Source: Lysobacteraceae bacterium UBA6001 (GTDB taxonomy: Bacteria; Pseudomonadota; Gammaproteobacteria; Xanthomonadales; Xanthomonadaceae). Taken from it: a stretch of 19,191 nucleotides of DNA. Shown in pieces: positions 16,265-19,191 of the stretch. The stretch lies in NCBI GenBank assembly GCA_002429615.1, contig DJAN01000063.1, forward strand, positions 1-19,191, read 5' to 3'. Position numbers and translations under genes: made by a program. Under the pieces are notes generated by a model. It saw only the letters and a list, made by a program, of their open reading frames with translations, had not been told where the DNA came from and made no database searches. Position 1 is the stretch's first letter; every line of letters begins with the position of its first letter.

Positions 16265-16483
16265 TCACTTCATGCGGTAGGTGATGCGGCCCTTGGTCAG
16301 GTCGTACGGGGTCATCTCAACCTTGACCCGGTCGCCGGTCAGGATGCGGATGTAGTTCTTGCGCATGCGGCCGGAGATGTGCGCGATGATCTCGTGCCCG
16401 TTCTCCAGCTTGACCCGGAAAGTGGTGTTCGGCAGCGTCTCGCTGACAGTGCCTTCGAATTCGATGGAATCGTCTTTCGACAT
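16265..16483 (-). CDS. infA: Translation initiation factor IF-1
   Basis: IF-1 occupies the A site of the 30S subunit during initiation. The 72-residue protein is full length and highly conserved, a single OB-fold: [19 protein letters not shown], then [20 protein letters not shown], then [20 protein letters not shown] and GRITYRMK. Upstream is an AGGA ribosome site and a good sigma-70 promoter (16532-16560), giving a leader of about 42 bases. It is transcribed towards clpA, so the two genes converge on the terminator and REP region. In E. coli infA also lies between clpA and aat. Confidence 0.98.
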   Translation of the reverse strand: MSKDDSIEFEGTVSETLPNTTFRVKLENGHEIIAHISGRMRKNYIRILTGDRVKVEMTPYDLTKGRITYRMK

Positions 16484-16531
16484 GTAATCCTGCGGTTCGG
16501 GGATGGCCCTTGGCGGACCCTAAGGGCGGGG

Positions 16532-16560
16532 ATTTTACGCTCCTAGGCGGGCGTGTGCAA
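16532..16560 (-). promoter_or_regulatory. Sigma-70 promoter of infA
   Basis: On the minus strand TTGCAC (16555-16560) is followed by a 17-base spacer and TAAAAT (16532-16537). Both boxes are close to TTGACA and TATAAT and the spacing is optimal. Transcription would start near 16525, 42 bases before the infA ATG. Confidence 0.75.
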
Positions 16561-16628
16561 AGTTTGCGTTAAACACGGTGTGGGGGTGCCTTTGGGGTCT
16601 GGGCATCAGGCGGGCCAGTGTCTTCGCG

Positions 16629-16719
16629 GTCGCGGCTGAAGCCGCTCCTACAGGGCGGTGTGGCGATCAGGGCGGCGTGGCGGCCTGGGACCGTTGTAGG
16701 AGGGGCTTCAGCCCCGACC
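16629..16719. repeat. REPIN: two inverted REP elements
   Basis: A REP in minus orientation (16629-16653, same sequence as 151-175) and a REP in plus orientation (16695-16719) face each other across 41 bases. This is the layout of a REPIN, the mobile unit of RAYT systems. The second REP has GGGGCTTCAGCCCC in place of GCGGCTTCAGCCGC, a paired change that keeps the hairpin. It lies between the infA promoter and the aat stop. Confidence 0.75.
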
Positions 16720-16755
16720 GGAAACCTGCCGCCAGACAGACCCCATCGGGCCGAC

Positions 16756-17487
16756 TCAGCCCAGCCCGGCCGCCGCCCGCTCGCCGAATCGCGGGGTCCA
16801 GGCGCCTTCCAGCGCCGGCTGCGCCACCAATCCGCGCACCTGCGCCATGAAAGCCGCGCGCGGCAGATGCCGGGCGCCCAGGCTCAGCAGGTGCGGGTTC
16901 TCCACCTGCGCGTCGATCAGCGGGCAGCCCTGCTCGTGCAGGAACCCGGCCAGCGCCGCCAGCGCCACCTTCGAGCCGCCGCTGCGCGCGCTGAACATGC
17001 TTTCGCCGAAGAACATCCGGCCAATACCAACCCCATAGATGCCGCCGGCCAGCGCGTCGCCTTCCCACACCTCCACCGAATGCGCGTGGCCCAGCCGGTG
17101 CAGTTCGCCATAGGCCCGGCGCATCGCCGGCACGATCCAGGTGCCGTCCTGGCCGGGTCGCGGTGTCTGCGCGCAGGCCGCCACCACCGCATCGAAGGCG
17201 GTGTCGGCGCGGACCGTCCAGGCGCTGCGCCGCAGATCGCGCCGCAGCCGCGAGGACAGCCGGAAGCTGGCGGTATCGAAGGTCATCCGCGGATCCGGCG
17301 ACCACCACAGGATCGGCTGGCCACGCGAGAACCACGGGAAGATGCCGTGCGCGTAGGCGTTGAGCAGGCGCGCTGGCGACAGGTCGCCACCAATGGCCAG
17401 CAGGCCATCCGGGTCGCGCAGGGCCTGCTCGACCGGCGGGAACGGGGCCAGCGGATCGTCGCCGAGCAGGGCGGGATGGCGCGCCAT
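16756..17487 (-). CDS. aat: Leucyl/phenylalanyl-tRNA-protein transferase
   Basis: Aat moves Leu or Phe from aminoacyl-tRNA to proteins with N-terminal Arg or Lys, making them ClpS-ClpAP substrates. The 243-residue protein carries the family motifs in order: FPPVEQAL, GLLAIGGDLSPARLLNAYAH followed by GIFPWF, ILWWSPDPRMTF, GTWIVPAMRRAYGELH, GHAHSVEVWEGDALAGGIYG, FFGESMFS and IDAQVENPHLLSLGA. The ATG at 17487 gives MARHPALLGDDPLAPFPP and begins five bases after the stop of the upstream acyltransferase gene; the frame further upstream only shadows that gene. The size matches E. coli Aat (234 aa). Being near clpS and clpA fits its pathway. Confidence 0.96.
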   Translation of the reverse strand: MARHPALLGDDPLAPFPPVEQALRDPDGLLAIGGDLSPARLLNAYAHGIFPWFSRGQPILWWSPDPRMTFDTASFRLSSRLRRDLRRSAWTVRADTAFDAVVAACAQTPRPGQDGTWIVPAMRRAYGELHRLGHAHSVEVWEGDALAGGIYGVGIGRMFFGESMFSARSGGSKVALAALAGFLHEQGCPLIDAQVENPHLLSLGARHLPRAAFMAQVRGLVAQPALEGAWTPRFGERAAAGLG

Positions 17488-17492
17488 CCGGC

Positions 17493-18629
17493 TCAGTCCG
17501 CGTGACGGAACGGGGAATGCGCGCGCAGGTCCCGCGCGTAGCGGTGTACCGAGGCGCGCTCCTGCGCGCACCACTCGGCCAGCGGCTCGCGGAAGCCGGG
17601 GTCGGCGATCCAGTGCCGGCTGCGCACCTCGGTGGGCAGGAAGCCGCGCGCGATCTTGTGCTCGCCCTGCGCGCCGGGCTCGAAGCGGTCCAGCCCTTCG
17701 CGCAGGCAGTATTCGATGCCCTGGTAGTAGCAGGTCTCGAAATGCAGGCCGGGCAGGGCGTCGCCGCCCCAGTAGCGGCCGTACAGGGTGTCGCTGCCGC
17801 GCAGGCACAGCGCACCGGCCAGCGGCTTGCCGTCGCGCTCGGCCAGGAAGATCACCAGCGCGCGCGGCATCGTCCGCGCCAGGTGCTGCAGGAATTCCAG
17901 CGTCAGCGCCGGCGAATTGCCGTATTCGTGGAAGGTCTTGAGGTAGAAGCCGTGCATCGCCGCCAGGTCGGCCGGCGTGGCCTCATCACCGTGCAGCGTG
18001 CGCAGTTCGATACCCGCCTGGCGTACCTTGTTGCGTTCCTGGCGGATGTTCTTGCGGTGCTTGTGATCCATCGCCGCCAGGAAGGCATCGAAGTCATGCC
18101 AGTCCGGCTGGCGATGCCAGTGGTACTGCACATCGTGCCGCAGCAGCCACTGCGCGCGATGGGCGTCGAACAGCACCTCTTCGCCGGCGGTGTGGAAGTT
18201 CACGTGTGCCGAGGACAGGCCATTGTCCTCGACCAGCGCGATCATGCCGTCGAGCAGCACGCGCGCGGCGTCGGCATCGCGGGCAAGCAGGCGCGGGCCG
18301 GTGACCGGCGAATACGGCACCGCGCCCAGCCACTTCGGAAAGTATTCCTGCCCGTACTGGGCATAGGCATGGGCCCAGGCGTGGTCGAACACGAACTCGC
18401 CGTGCGAGTTCTGCTTGAGGTAGCCGGGAGCGGCGGCGATCAGTTCATCGCCGTCCCACACGGTCAGGTGCAGCGGGCTCCAGCCCCATTCCGGGCGCAG
18501 GCAGCCCTGGGTCTCCAGGCCCGAGAGGAAGGCATGACGGACGAACGGATTGCGCCCGTCATGCAGTGCGTCCCAGGCGGCCGCCGGCAGGTTGTCCAGC
18601 CGGCGGTAGCCGCGCACCTCGGCGGCCAT
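17493..18629 (-). CDS. FemAB/GNAT-like N-acyltransferase (COG3146 type)
   Basis: The 378-residue cytoplasmic protein resembles the COG3146 / DUF482 family, predicted acyltransferases with a FemAB-like double GNAT fold. Recognisable parts are NPFVRHAFLSGLE near the N-terminus, HAYAQYGQEYFPKW, DHKHRKNIRQERNKV, FYLKTFHEYGNSPALT, ALCLRGSDTLYGRYWGGD, LHFETCYYQGIEYCLREGL and the late GAQGEHKIARGFLPTEVRS followed by HWIADPGF. No substrate is established for this family. The ATG at 18629 starts seven bases after trxB ends and has a weak GAG six bases upstream. An ATG at 18668 would overlap trxB by 32 bases and is less likely. It forms a tight trxB-this gene-aat operon. Aat has a related GNAT-like fold, but a link to N-degron tagging is only a guess. 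Confidence 0.88.
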   Translation of the reverse strand: MAAEVRGYRRLDNLPAAAWDALHDGRNPFVRHAFLSGLETQGCLRPEWGWSPLHLTVWDGDELIAAAPGYLKQNSHGEFVFDHAWAHAYAQYGQEYFPKWLGAVPYSPVTGPRLLARDADAARVLLDGMIALVEDNGLSSAHVNFHTAGEEVLFDAHRAQWLLRHDVQYHWHRQPDWHDFDAFLAAMDHKHRKNIRQERNKVRQAGIELRTLHGDEATPADLAAMHGFYLKTFHEYGNSPALTLEFLQHLARTMPRALVIFLAERDGKPLAGALCLRGSDTLYGRYWGGDALPGLHFETCYYQGIEYCLREGLDRFEPGAQGEHKIARGFLPTEVRSRHWIADPGFREPLAEWCAQERASVHRYARDLRAHSPFRHAD

Positions 18630-18636
18630 GGCCGGC

Positions 18637-19191
<555 letters not shown>

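Noticed and set aside
17488..17808. Extension of Aat to 17808
   Set aside because: It reads out of frame through the acyltransferase gene and lacks family similarity before MARHPALLG.

Overview
The window looks like a chromosomal segment of a GC-rich gammaproteobacterium of the Xanthomonadaceae/Lysobacteraceae type (Stenotrophomonas, Xanthomonas, Pseudoxanthomonas or a relative). The reasons are very high GC at third codon positions, GTAG-footed REP hairpins (core GCGGCTTCAGCCGC) between genes, a promoter that appears leaderless, and protein sequences of that flavour. The genus is inference. There is no rRNA, tRNA, CRISPR array, insertion sequence or prophage in the window.

Region 1 (1-7504) is a cyclic-di-GMP signalling locus. 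A membrane-anchored, multi-PAS, NarX-type histidine kinase (2392-4518, minus) sits directly upstream of a GGDEF-EAL-REC protein (620-2386, minus). The receiver domain of that protein is the obvious phosphorylation target, and its EAL domain lacks two normally conserved acidic residues. A small unknown gene with an excellent ribosome binding site (185-484) follows. Divergently transcribed is a four-PAS GGDEF-EAL protein (4664-7444, plus) with an apparently intact EAL site and a degenerate GGDEF site. It ends at a strong intrinsic terminator.

Region 2 (7525-10527) holds a DinB-fold protein, two small uncharacterised genes, and a two-helix membrane methyl-accepting chemotaxis protein with no periplasmic domain. 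A near-consensus sigma-28 (FliA) promoter precedes the chemoreceptor. A 440-base gap follows, filled with nested inverted repeats; one of these elements has a second copy at the left edge of the window.

Region 3 (10528-13248, minus) is a four-gene overlapping operon: secreted unknown protein, nudJ, mnmA (tRNA 2-thiouridylase) and hflD. The nudJ-mnmA-hflD order is the same as in Escherichia coli.

Region 4 (13325-19191) is a protein-quality-control and translation cluster: clpS and clpA (plus), then infA, aat, a FemAB/GNAT-like acyltransferase and the 3' part of trxB (minus). ClpS, ClpA and Aat are the adaptor, the unfoldase and the N-terminal tagging enzyme of the bacterial N-degron pathway. 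The clpS-clpA-infA-aat-trxB order resembles the E. coli chromosome, but the tRNA-Ser and cydDC genes found there are absent and an acyltransferase gene is present instead. Stacked hairpins and REP/REPIN elements fill the gaps around infA.

Most of the window is conserved housekeeping sequence. The parts most worth a second look are the kinase/GGDEF-EAL-REC pair with an altered EAL site, the covarying palindromic element (1-62 and 10253-10366), the sigma-28 promoter of the chemoreceptor, and the predicted leaderless clpS transcript.
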